From: Actinocorallia aurantiaca
GTDB lineage: Bacteria; Actinomycetota; Actinomycetes; Streptosporangiales; Streptosporangiaceae
DNA: 64,000 bases
Direction: 5' to 3'
NCBI RefSeq assembly: GCF_039533685.1
Contig: NZ_BAAATZ010000009.1
Location: forward strand, 310,001-374,000
Under the pieces are notes generated by a model. It searched no databases, was not told the origin of the DNA, and worked only from the letters and a program-made list of their open reading frames with translations. The translations under genes and the position numbers were made by a program. This document shows, one piece after another, positions 55,605 through 63,206 of the stretch; position 1 is the first letter of the stretch, and each line of letters opens with the position of its first letter.

Positions 55605-57088
55605 TCCGCGATGTCGACCTCCGGGCCCAGGAGCTGGTGGACGGACTGCTCGCCGAGCCCTGGGGCCAGGTCTCGCCGTCGGTCTACGAGACCGGGCGGC
55701 TGGTGGCCTTCACCCCCTGGCTGGCAGGGCACGCCGAACGGGTCGCCTTCCTGCTCCGCACCCAGCGGCCCGACGGCGCCTGGGGACCGGACGGCGAACC
55801 GGGCTACCTCCTCGTGCCCTCGCTCAGCGCGATCGACGCGCTGCTGGCCGAGGGGTCGGCCGAGGCGGTGGCCGCCGCCCGCCGCGGGCTGGACCGGATG
55901 CGCCCGCTGCTGGCCGCGCTGCCGCCGCTCCCGGACACCCCGGCGATCGAGCTGATCTCGGCCTCGCTGATCCGTTCGGTCGACTCCCGCCTGCCCGGGG
56001 CGCTGCCGGCGCCCGCCGCGCTCGACGACGGCACCCTGGACCTGGTCATCGCCGCCGCGAAGCAGGGCGGGCCGCTGCCGCAGAAGATGTGGCACGCGCT
56101 CGAGATCATCGGTCCCGCCGCGGCCGGGCTGCCCGGGGTCCCGGTGGAGAGCATGGGCGGGGTGGGCGCGGCGCCCGCCGCGACAGCCGCCTGGCTGGGC
56201 CGGACGGAGCCTCCGCCGTCCGATCCCTCCCGGCGCTTCCTGGAGACCGCCGCCCGCCAGCACGGCGGTCCGGTGGCCTGCGGACTGCCGATCACCGTCT
56301 TCGAACGGTCCTGGGTGCTGACCCTGCTGAACAGGGCGGGGCTGGCCTTCGACCCCCACCCGGAACTGCTGCTGAGCCTGTCCGAGCCGCTGGGCCCGGA
56401 CGGCGTGGCCACCGGGCCGGGCCTGCCCCCGGACGCCGACACCACCTCCGCGGTCCTCTACGCCCTGGCACTGCTGGGCAGGCGCGTCGCGCCCGACCCG
56501 CTCACCGGATACGAGACGGAGACCAACTTCAGCACCTGGACCGGCGGCGAGCAGGGGCGTTCGGTCACCACCAACGCCCATGTTCTGGAAGCGTTCGGCC
56601 AGTACGCGCGGCTGGAGCCCGGTGCCGGGCACGAGGCCACCGCGGCCAAGGTCGCGGCGTGGCTGCGGAACGTGCAGCGGGTCGACGGCTCCTGGACGGA
56701 CCGCTGGCACGTCTCGCCCTACTACGCGACGATGGCGGCGGCCCTGGCCCTGGCGGAGTTCGGGGGCGAGGACTCGGCGGACTCGGTCCGCGCGGCCGTG
56801 CGCTGGGTGCGCGGCACCCAGCGGCCCGACGGCTCCTGGGGCGTGTGGGGCGGAACCGCGGAGGAGAGCGCCTACGCCCTGCACGTCCTGCTGCTCGCCG
56901 GCGAGCCGGAGGACGCGGCCGAGGCGGTGCGGGCGGGAGCCGGTTTCCTGGAGGAGGCCTCGGACGGCGAGCCGCCGGCGCTCTGGCACGACAAGGATCT
57001 GTATCTCCCGATCGCGATCGTGCGTGCCGCGGTGCTGGCCGCCTCCCATCTCGCCCGGGCGCAGCTCGGCGGCACGCTGGTTACTTAG
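55601..57088 (+). CDS. Class II diterpene cyclase with DxDTT motif
   Basis: A 495-residue protein of the squalene-hopene/diterpene cyclase superfamily. The N-terminal motif is WGQVSPSVYETGRLVAF; QW-like repeats appear as LRTQRPDGAWG, NVQRVDGSWTD and TQRPDGSWGVWGG. The acid motif is PPDADTTSAVLYALAL: D278-A-D280-T-T instead of the common DxDD. A DxDTT motif is reported for M. tuberculosis halimadienyl diphosphate synthase (Rv3377c), so protonation-started cyclisation of GGPP to a bicyclic diphosphate is expected. The TTG start at 55601 is taken because conserved residues begin immediately after it. No strong ribosome-binding site, consistent with coupling. Confidence 0.85.
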   Translation: MIRDVDLRAQELVDGLLAEPWGQVSPSVYETGRLVAFTPWLAGHAERVAFLLRTQRPDGAWGPDGEPGYLLVPSLSAIDALLAEGSAEAVAAARRGLDRMRPLLAALPPLPDTPAIELISASLIRSVDSRLPGALPAPAALDDGTLDLVIAAAKQGGPLPQKMWHALEIIGPAAAGLPGVPVESMGGVGAAPAATAAWLGRTEPPPSDPSRRFLETAARQHGGPVACGLPITVFERSWVLTLLNRAGLAFDPHPELLLSLSEPLGPDGVATGPGLPPDADTTSAVLYALALLGRRVAPDPLTGYETETNFSTWTGGEQGRSVTTNAHVLEAFGQYARLEPGAGHEATAAKVAAWLRNVQRVDGSWTDRWHVSPYYATMAAALALAEFGGEDSADSVRAAVRWVRGTQRPDGSWGVWGGTAEESAYALHVLLLAGEPEDAAEAVRAGAGFLEEASDGEPPALWHDKDLYLPIAIVRAAVLAASHLARAQLGGTLVT

Positions 57089-57310
57089 GATTATCCTTAT
57101 ACTCCGGAACGCATTGTTTTTGCGGAGGCGGGGGAGATGTAGGAATCTTGCCGGTATTTTGGTGGGTTGTTCGCTAAGTTGCTATCGTTCTCCCGTCCGT
57201 TGACGGCGGTTCTGCCGGAGATGTCCGGAACCGCTCGATACGGCACTGTTAACGGCACGTTGCTAGAGTTCAACGGCCTTCTTGTCTATTGATGCGATGG
57301 AGCGGCTGTA

Positions 57311-59599
57311 ATGCGCCTCCGCAATTCCAGTGTGCGGACCAAAATCACGGCCCTGCTGCTCTCGCTCACCGCGTTGTGGGTTTTCGCCGCCTGGGTCACA
57401 CTCCGCGAGGGTGTGAACCTCCTGTGGGTCAACCAGCTCGACAAGGGGATCGCCCAGCCGGGAGACCCCCTCATCGTCGACCTCCAGAAGGAGCGCCGGC
57501 TGTCCGTGATCCTCGCCGGCGGCCGGACGCAGGTGACCGCCGACGCCCTGCGCGACCAGCGGGCGAGCACCGACCGCAAAAAGGCGAAGTACCTGCGGGA
57601 CGCCCGCTCGACCATGACGAAGCTGGCCGCGGGCGACGCCCTGGAGGCGCAGCTCGCGCAGTCCTTCACGGCGCTCCAGGAACTGGACAAGGCGCGAGCC
57701 TGGTTCGACGCGCCCGACGGCAGGTCGCCCGACTGGGCCCGCTCGCTCTACACGGAGGCGATCGGCTCGATCAACCGGGTGTACGAGGGCATGGCGACCC
57801 TCGACGACGACGACTTCGCCGCCAGGACCCGGATCCTGGTCGAGCTCAACCAGTACAACGAGCTGTTCTCCCAGGAGGACGCGCTGGTCTCCGGGGTGCT
57901 GGCCACCGGGCGCTTCACCAACGCCTCCTACACCGACTTCCACCGGTTGCTCGGCGTCCAGCGCCACGCGCGGGCCGAGGTGATCGAGCGGCTCGCCGAG
58001 TTCGCCCCGGAAACGGTCGAGAGACACAACGGGAGCCAGTCCCTGGCCGCGGTGACGGCCCTGGAGGACCGCCTGCTGGCGATGATGGGCAACAACCACC
58101 GCAAGCCCATCCAGACCGTCTCCTTGACCGCTTGGAACAACGCCACCACCGCCTGGCTGGCGGATTCGCAGGACATCACGTGGGACGCCGGCGACCAGCT
58201 CGTCAAGGACGCCGTCCCCATCGCGACCTGGGTCATCGTCCGGCTGACCCTGGCCGGCGGTCTCGGCTTCCTCGCGGTCCTCGCCTCGGTGGTGCTGGCC
58301 ATCACCACGGCCCGGCACCTGGTGCGGCAGCTGGAACGGCTGCAGGAGGCCGCGCACGAGCTGTCCGACGTGCGGCTGCCGAACGTCGTGGAGCGTCTGG
58401 GCCACGGTGAGCAGGTGGACGTCAAGGCCGAGGCGCCGCCGCTGGAGTTCGGCGACGACGACATCGGCAAGGTGGGGCAGGCGTTCAACGCCGTCCAGGA
58501 GACCGCGATCCGCACCGCGGTCGAGCAGGCCGAGCTGCGGCGCGGCATCCGCGACATCCTGCTGAGCCTGGCGCGCCGCTCCCAGGCGCTGGTACACCGG
58601 CAGCTCAACCTGCTGGACCAGATGGAGCGCCGCGAGATCGACACCGAGGAGCTCGAGGACCTCTTCCGCCTCGACCACCTCGCGACCCGTATGCGGCGCA
58701 ACGCGGAGAACCTGATCATCCTCTCGGGCGCGACGCCGGCCCGCGGCTGGCGCAAGCCCGTCCCCATGGTCGACGTGGTCCGCTCGGCCGTCGCCGAGGT
58801 CGAGGACTACACCCGGGTGACCGTCATGCCGATCGACGAGGTCCACCTCGTCGGCCGGGCCGTAGCCGACATCGCCCACCTCCTGGCCGAGCTGATCGAG
58901 AACGCCGTGTCGTTCTCGCCGCCCTACACCTACGCGCAGATCTCCGGCCACATGGTCGCCTCCGGGTACGCCCTGGAGATCGAGGACCGCGGCCTGGGCA
59001 TGTCGGACGACAACCTCGAATCCATCAACCGCAAGATCGCCGACCCGCCGGAGTTCAACCTCTCCAGCTCGGTGCAGCTCGGCCTGTACGTGGTCGGCAA
59101 GCTCGCCGAACGGTACGGCGTGCAAGTGACGTTGAAGCGTTCGCCCTACAAGGGAACGACCGCGGTGGTCATCATCCCGCGGGAACTGCTCGAGGAAGGA
59201 GAGTCCGGCGCGCCGTCGCAGTCCCTGACGGTCGTCGGGGCGACCATGCCGGAAGTCACCGACCCGATGGAGTCCGAGGGCAGGGAGCGGTTCACTCCCG
59301 TCCTGGTTCCGTCACCCCCCGAAGAACCACTGGCCGCACCGAGTTCCGACTCCGACGCGCCGCTGCCGGTCCGGCAGACCAAGAACCAGGACCAGGGAGA
59401 GGTGACCTCGTCGGGTCTGCCGGTGCGGGTTCCCCAGGCCAGCCTCGCCCCGCCGCTGCGCGACGAGACGAACGGCGGGGAGCCGACCGCCGAAGACGAC
59501 CCCGGCCGTTCGCCCGAAGAGATCCGCCGGATCGTGGGCGCGTTCCAAAGCGGCACCCTGCGAGGCAGGGCCGCCTCCGTCGAGAGTGAGACCGAGTGA
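57311..59599 (+). CDS. cvnA: Conservon sensor histidine kinase-like protein CvnA (copy 2)
   Basis: A 762-residue protein with the same plan as copy 1: N-terminal helix (KITALLLSLTALWVFAAWVT), NIT-like sensing domain, second helix (about 305-327), HAMP-like region and ATPase domain. The N box LAELIENAVSFSPPYTY is fully canonical, unlike copy 1 (ENGTAYSPPP); IEDRGLGMSDDNLE and VQLGLYVVGKLAERYG follow. The tail (about 640-762) is acidic rather than Pro/Ala-rich. ATG 57311 has GGAG 9 bases ahead. The 222-base gap upstream has a palindrome AGGATTATCCT (57087-57097) and a possible -10 TAGAGT (57264). Confidence 0.9.
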   Translation: MRLRNSSVRTKITALLLSLTALWVFAAWVTLREGVNLLWVNQLDKGIAQPGDPLIVDLQKERRLSVILAGGRTQVTADALRDQRASTDRKKAKYLRDARSTMTKLAAGDALEAQLAQSFTALQELDKARAWFDAPDGRSPDWARSLYTEAIGSINRVYEGMATLDDDDFAARTRILVELNQYNELFSQEDALVSGVLATGRFTNASYTDFHRLLGVQRHARAEVIERLAEFAPETVERHNGSQSLAAVTALEDRLLAMMGNNHRKPIQTVSLTAWNNATTAWLADSQDITWDAGDQLVKDAVPIATWVIVRLTLAGGLGFLAVLASVVLAITTARHLVRQLERLQEAAHELSDVRLPNVVERLGHGEQVDVKAEAPPLEFGDDDIGKVGQAFNAVQETAIRTAVEQAELRRGIRDILLSLARRSQALVHRQLNLLDQMERREIDTEELEDLFRLDHLATRMRRNAENLIILSGATPARGWRKPVPMVDVVRSAVAEVEDYTRVTVMPIDEVHLVGRAVADIAHLLAELIENAVSFSPPYTYAQISGHMVASGYALEIEDRGLGMSDDNLESINRKIADPPEFNLSSSVQLGLYVVGKLAERYGVQVTLKRSPYKGTTAVVIIPRELLEEGESGAPSQSLTVVGATMPEVTDPMESEGRERFTPVLVPSPPEEPLAAPSSDSDAPLPVRQTKNQDQGEVTSSGLPVRVPQASLAPPLRDETNGGEPTAEDDPGRSPEEIRRIVGAFQSGTLRGRAASVESETE

Positions 59600-60006
59600 T
59601 GCAGAAGACAGGAGCCGGCGCCGATCTGGCGTGGCTGCTCGACGACCTGGTCAAGCGGGTCAACGAGGCGGAACACGCGATCGTGCTGTCCGCGGACGGG
59701 CTGCTGATGGCGCAGTCCCAGGACATCGGCCGGGATGACGCGGAGCACCTCTCCGCGATCGCGGCGGGTATCCAGAGCCTGGCCAAGGGCGCGGGAGAGC
59801 GGTTCGGCGGCGGCGCGGTCCGCCAGACCATCATCGAGATGCGGTCGGCCTTCCTGCTGGTCACCGTCGCCGGGCAGGGAGCCTGCCTGGCGGTGCTCAG
59901 CAGCGAGGACGCCGACGTCGGCCTCATCGCCTACGAGATGGCCATGATGGTCACCAAGCTGGGGCACCATCTCTCCACGCCCGCCCGGGTGACGGAGTCG
60001 GCGTGA
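59599..60006 (+). CDS. cvnB: Roadblock/LC7 domain protein CvnB (copy 2)
   Basis: A 135-residue roadblock protein (LAWLLDDLVKRVNEAEHAIV, LSADGLLMAQSQDIGRDDAE, GQGACLAVLSSEDADVGLIA). ATG 59599 overlaps the sensor stop (TGATG); GTG 59596 is an alternative. Its stop overlaps the start of cvnC. Likely scaffolds the sensor and the GTPase. Confidence 0.93.
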   Translation: MQKTGAGADLAWLLDDLVKRVNEAEHAIVLSADGLLMAQSQDIGRDDAEHLSAIAAGIQSLAKGAGERFGGGAVRQTIIEMRSAFLLVTVAGQGACLAVLSSEDADVGLIAYEMAMMVTKLGHHLSTPARVTESA

Positions 60007-60392
60007 AATACCCGCCTCAGGAGCCCGAGCATGAGCGCTGGATGGATGAGAGCGCCGGCCCGTTGGTCAGGCCGTATGTGATGACCAGCGGCCGGCTCCA
60101 GCCGGTCCGCGGGGAATTCGACCTGATCACCCTGGTCGAGGCGACCGGTCCCGCTCCGGCGGTCGGCATAGGCCTCGGACCGGAGCACCTGTCGATCCTC
60201 CGCCTCTGCCAGACGATGATGTCGGTGGCCGAGATCACGGCCCACCTGGACCTGCCGACCGGCACGGTCCGGGTGCTGTTGGGAGACCTGCTCGACCGTG
60301 GTCTCGTCACCGTCCAGGAACCCCAACCGGAGATCGACATGCAGGACCTCAGGATGTACCAGGCGGTGATCGATGGCCTCCGCGCCCTCTAG
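60003..60392 (+). CDS. cvnC: DUF742 protein CvnC (copy 2)
   Basis: A 129-residue DUF742 protein (WMDESAGPLVRPYVMTSGRL, VAEITAHLDLPTGTVRVLLG, DLLDRGLVTV). GTG 60003 overlaps the cvnB stop. Its 3' end overlaps cvnD by 20 bases. Confidence 0.93.
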   Translation: MKYPPQEPEHERWMDESAGPLVRPYVMTSGRLQPVRGEFDLITLVEATGPAPAVGIGLGPEHLSILRLCQTMMSVAEITAHLDLPTGTVRVLLGDLLDRGLVTVQEPQPEIDMQDLRMYQAVIDGLRAL

Positions 60393-60963
60393 CACGTCCG
60401 GGACGCGCCGCAAGATGCCCACCGCCATCAAGATCCTGGTGGCGGGGGGCTTCGGCGCGGGGAAGACGACCCTGGTCGGCGCCGTCTCGGAGACCGAGCC
60501 GCTGCGCACCGAGGAGGTGCTCACCGACCGCGGGGTCGGGGTCGACGACCTCGGCGGGGTGGAGACCAAGCGGACCACCACGGTGGCGATGGACTTCGGC
60601 CGGATCACCTTCGGCGAGGAGTTCGTCCTCTACCTGTTCGGCACCCCGGGCCAGGAGCGCTTCTGGTTCATGTGGGACGAGGTGGCGCTCGGGGCGCTCG
60701 GGGCGGTGGTGCTGGCCGACACCCGGAGGCTGGCCGACTGCTTCCCCGCGATCGACTACTTCGAGCGCCGCGGGACCCCGTTCATCGTGGCGGTCAACTG
60801 CTTCGACGGCGCGCGGAAGTACGACGCCGACGAGGTCAAGCAGGCGCTGCAGATCGGCGACGGCATCCCGGTGCTGCTGTGCGACGCCCGCCTGAAGGAG
60901 TCCAGCAAGGAGGTGCTCATCACCCTGGTGCAGCACGCCATGCGCATGAGGGCGGCCCGCTAG
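60373..60963 (+). CDS. cvnD: Ras-like GTPase CvnD
   Basis: A 196-residue small GTPase. G1 is VAGGFGAGKTTLVGA, G3 is LYLFGTPGQERFWFM, G4-like AVNCFDG appears in place of NKxD, and G5 is LLCDAR. The GTPase of a conservon is thought to cycle at the membrane with CvnA-C in a way compared to eukaryotic G-protein signalling. It is the only CvnD in the window, so it may serve both conservons. Confidence 0.93.
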   Translation: MASAPSSTSGTRRKMPTAIKILVAGGFGAGKTTLVGAVSETEPLRTEEVLTDRGVGVDDLGGVETKRTTTVAMDFGRITFGEEFVLYLFGTPGQERFWFMWDEVALGALGAVVLADTRRLADCFPAIDYFERRGTPFIVAVNCFDGARKYDADEVKQALQIGDGIPVLLCDARLKESSKEVLITLVQHAMRMRAAR

Positions 60964-60978
60964 GGGCCGCCCGGGGGC

Positions 60979-61806
60979 TCAGTCGCAGCCCTCGAACTGC
61001 GGGACGGTGGCAGCGGTCTTCAGCCCGGTCGGCGCGAACCACCGGGTCAGGAGCCGCTCCGCCGTCCCGTCCTGGTACATCCGGGTGAGGGCGCGGTTGA
61101 CCGCCTCGCAACCGCCGATGTCGTCCTTGTGCAGCCCGATGCCGTACTTCTCGTCGGTGAACCTGGCGTTGACCATGCGGAAGGCGTCGGGCTGCCGCAT
61201 GGCGAAGCCCGCGAGGATCAGGTCGTCGGTGGTGACGGCGTCGAGCTCGCCGTCCAGGAGGAGCTGGACGCACTCGCCGTAGGTCCCGGCGTCGACGAGC
61301 CTCGCCCGGACGCCCAGCTCCTCCACGACCCGCTTCCAGGAGTTGGAGCCCTCGCTCTTGCACAGCCTGCGGTCCCTCAGGTCCCGCGGGCCGCGGATCC
61401 CCTTCTCCTCCTCGCGGACCATGATGTCCTGGTGGGCCACGTAGTAGGGGCCCGCGAAGCCGACCACGGTCTTGCGCTGCGGGGTGATGGAGTAGCTGGC
61501 CACGACCAGGTCGACCTTCCGCTCGGCCAGGAACTCCTCGCGGTCGTTCGAGGTGAGCCCGACGAACTCGACCCTGTCGGCCCCGAGCCGCCGGGCGACG
61601 TAGGAGGCGACGTCCACGTCGAAGCCCTGGAAGGAGCCGTCGGGCACGCGCAGCCCGATGCCCGGCTGGTCGTACTTCACCCCGACTTTGAGGACCTTCC
61701 TGCCCTCCACGCCGGAAGAGCCCTTCACGCCGCAGGAGGCCAGGGGCAGGACGAGGACGGCGGCCAGCAGGGCGGCCAGGAGGCGTCTGGGAACGGTGCA
61801 GGTCAA
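60979..61806 (-). CDS. GlnH-like amino-acid-binding lipoprotein
   Basis: A 275-residue family 3 solute-binding protein (glutamate/glutamine type). Lipoprotein signal peptide with lipobox LASC (ALLAAVLVLPLASCGVKG). The domain has FQGFDVDVASYVARRLGADR, VVASYSITPQRKTVVGFAGP and KYGIGLHKDDIGGCEAVNRA. No ABC permease or ATPase is nearby; instead a large membrane protein precedes it with a 4-base overlap (TTG start in TTGA). That pairing matches GlnX-GlnH, which sense aspartate/glutamate for PknG in mycobacteria. A sensing role is therefore more likely than transport. Confidence 0.82.
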   Translation of the reverse strand: MTCTVPRRLLAALLAAVLVLPLASCGVKGSSGVEGRKVLKVGVKYDQPGIGLRVPDGSFQGFDVDVASYVARRLGADRVEFVGLTSNDREEFLAERKVDLVVASYSITPQRKTVVGFAGPYYVAHQDIMVREEEKGIRGPRDLRDRRLCKSEGSNSWKRVVEELGVRARLVDAGTYGECVQLLLDGELDAVTTDDLILAGFAMRQPDAFRMVNARFTDEKYGIGLHKDDIGGCEAVNRALTRMYQDGTAERLLTRWFAPTGLKTAATVPQFEGCD

Positions 61807-63206
61807 CGGTACTCCGCGAGTCTGGGCCGTACGCCCACGACGATGAGGACGGCCAGGACGAGGCCCGCCGCGGGCAGGCCCCGGTTCCAGCCGTCGAGGG
61901 CGGCGGCGCCGGCGTCGACCTCGCGCTCGAAGTCGGCGTTCCGTTTCGCGATGAGCTTGCTCAGCTCGAGGTCGTAGGCGGTGAAGAGCTCGGACATGAG
62001 GCCGGTGCGCAGGATGAGGGCCTCCCGGTCCCGGCCCTCGCGCACCAGGCCGCGCATCGCCTCGTCCTGCTGCTGGAAGGCCCGGTAGCGGACGAGCACC
62101 TCGGCGTGGCGCGGCACGCCGCCCAGGAAGCCCAGCTCCGTCGGCTGCGAGGCCAGCCCCCGGTAGTAGTCGGCGAGGCTGCCGACCTCCCGGTAGGCGA
62201 TGGCCTGGGAGGTGTCGAGGTAGACCTGCGCGTAGGTGTCGGCGCGCCGGGGATCGAGGAGGAAGCGGGTCTGGTCGGCGGCGGCGGTGTTGCTGATGGC
62301 CCGGGCGCGGGTGAAGGCGAGGGTCGGGTCGAAGCCCTCCTCCTTGGCGTCGTGCAGGTGCGCAGAGGAGCTGCCCAGGACGAGCAGCGCCCAGCCCGCC
62401 AGCACCAGCGTCAGCGCGGTGGCCAGCGCCAGCGCCGGGTTCACCAGCCGCCGGAAGCGGCGGGTGAGGTAGATCTGGAGTCCCGCGAGCGCGGCCAGCA
62501 GCAGCACCGAGGCGACGCCGACGGTGACCCGGGAGCGCAGGACGTGCGAGCGCTCGTCCGCGTACGCGCGGCGGACGACGCTCGCGTTCTCCAGGGTGAG
62601 GTTGTAGGCCTTGGGGAGGATGTCCAGCCGCATCAGGTCGGTGGCCTGCCGGTAGACGTCCAGGACCTCCTCCGGCGGCGGTCCGGCCGGGTGCGCGGCC
62701 TGGTCGCCGAGGAGGAGCGCGCGGGAGGCGAGCTGCTCGTACGTGCCGAGGCGGTCCAGGATCTCCTGGACGGTGCGCCGGCTCGCCGTGTCCGTCCCGG
62801 CGATCTCGAAGGCCTGCAGCAGCGCCCGGTGGGCCTCGCCCCGCCGGTCGCTGTAGAGGGCCTCGGAGCGGTCCCGGCCGACGCCCAGGTCGTGCTCGCG
62901 GCCGATGAGCAGCGTCCCGGCGAGCTGGGTGTCCATGTCGCTGAGCGCGAAGTACAGGTGCCCGGTGTGCACCACCTGCGGCCCGGCGTCCTCGCCGACC
63001 AGCCGCACGCCCTGGCGGGCCGCCTCCAGGCCGGTGGAGACCGCGGCGACCAGGACGATGACGGCGACCAGACCCGCCGCCGTCCAGCCCCGGATGCGGC
63101 CGGGCACGGTCCGTGGGACCGCTCCGCGCCCGGTCAGCCGCCGCAGTGTCTTGCTGGCGGCCTTGCCGGCGGCCTTGCCGGCGGCCTTGGCGGCGGGGCC
63201 GGTCAC
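61803..63206 (-). CDS. GlnX-like membrane sensor protein
   Basis: A 467-residue protein. A short basic, repetitive N terminus (AAKAAGKAAGKAASK) is followed by a first helix (TAAGLVAVIVLVAAVSTGLE) and an extracytoplasmic helical domain (about 65-210). Two more helices follow (VTVGVASVLLLAALAGLQIY; ALALATALTLVLAGWALLVL), then a second helical domain, and a last helix near the end (GLVLAVLIVVGVRPRL). The layout with GlnH resembles mycobacterial GlnX (Rv0412c). GTG 63206 overlaps the FHA gene stop. The adapter role (GlnH to kinase) is inferred; no kinase is in view. Confidence 0.7.
   Translation of the reverse strand: MTGPAAKAAGKAAGKAASKTLRRLTGRGAVPRTVPGRIRGWTAAGLVAVIVLVAAVSTGLEAARQGVRLVGEDAGPQVVHTGHLYFALSDMDTQLAGTLLIGREHDLGVGRDRSEALYSDRRGEAHRALLQAFEIAGTDTASRRTVQEILDRLGTYEQLASRALLLGDQAAHPAGPPPEEVLDVYRQATDLMRLDILPKAYNLTLENASVVRRAYADERSHVLRSRVTVGVASVLLLAALAGLQIYLTRRFRRLVNPALALATALTLVLAGWALLVLGSSSAHLHDAKEEGFDPTLAFTRARAISNTAAADQTRFLLDPRRADTYAQVYLDTSQAIAYREVGSLADYYRGLASQPTELGFLGGVPRHAEVLVRYRAFQQQDEAMRGLVREGRDREALILRTGLMSELFTAYDLELSKLIAKRNADFEREVDAGAAALDGWNRGLPAAGLVLAVLIVVGVRPRLAEYR

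Noticed and set aside
57087..57097. Iron box for an IdeR/DmdR-type regulator
   Set aside because: AGGATTATCCT is palindromic but too short and does not match the 19-bp iron-box pattern; it is kept only as an unexplained palindrome.
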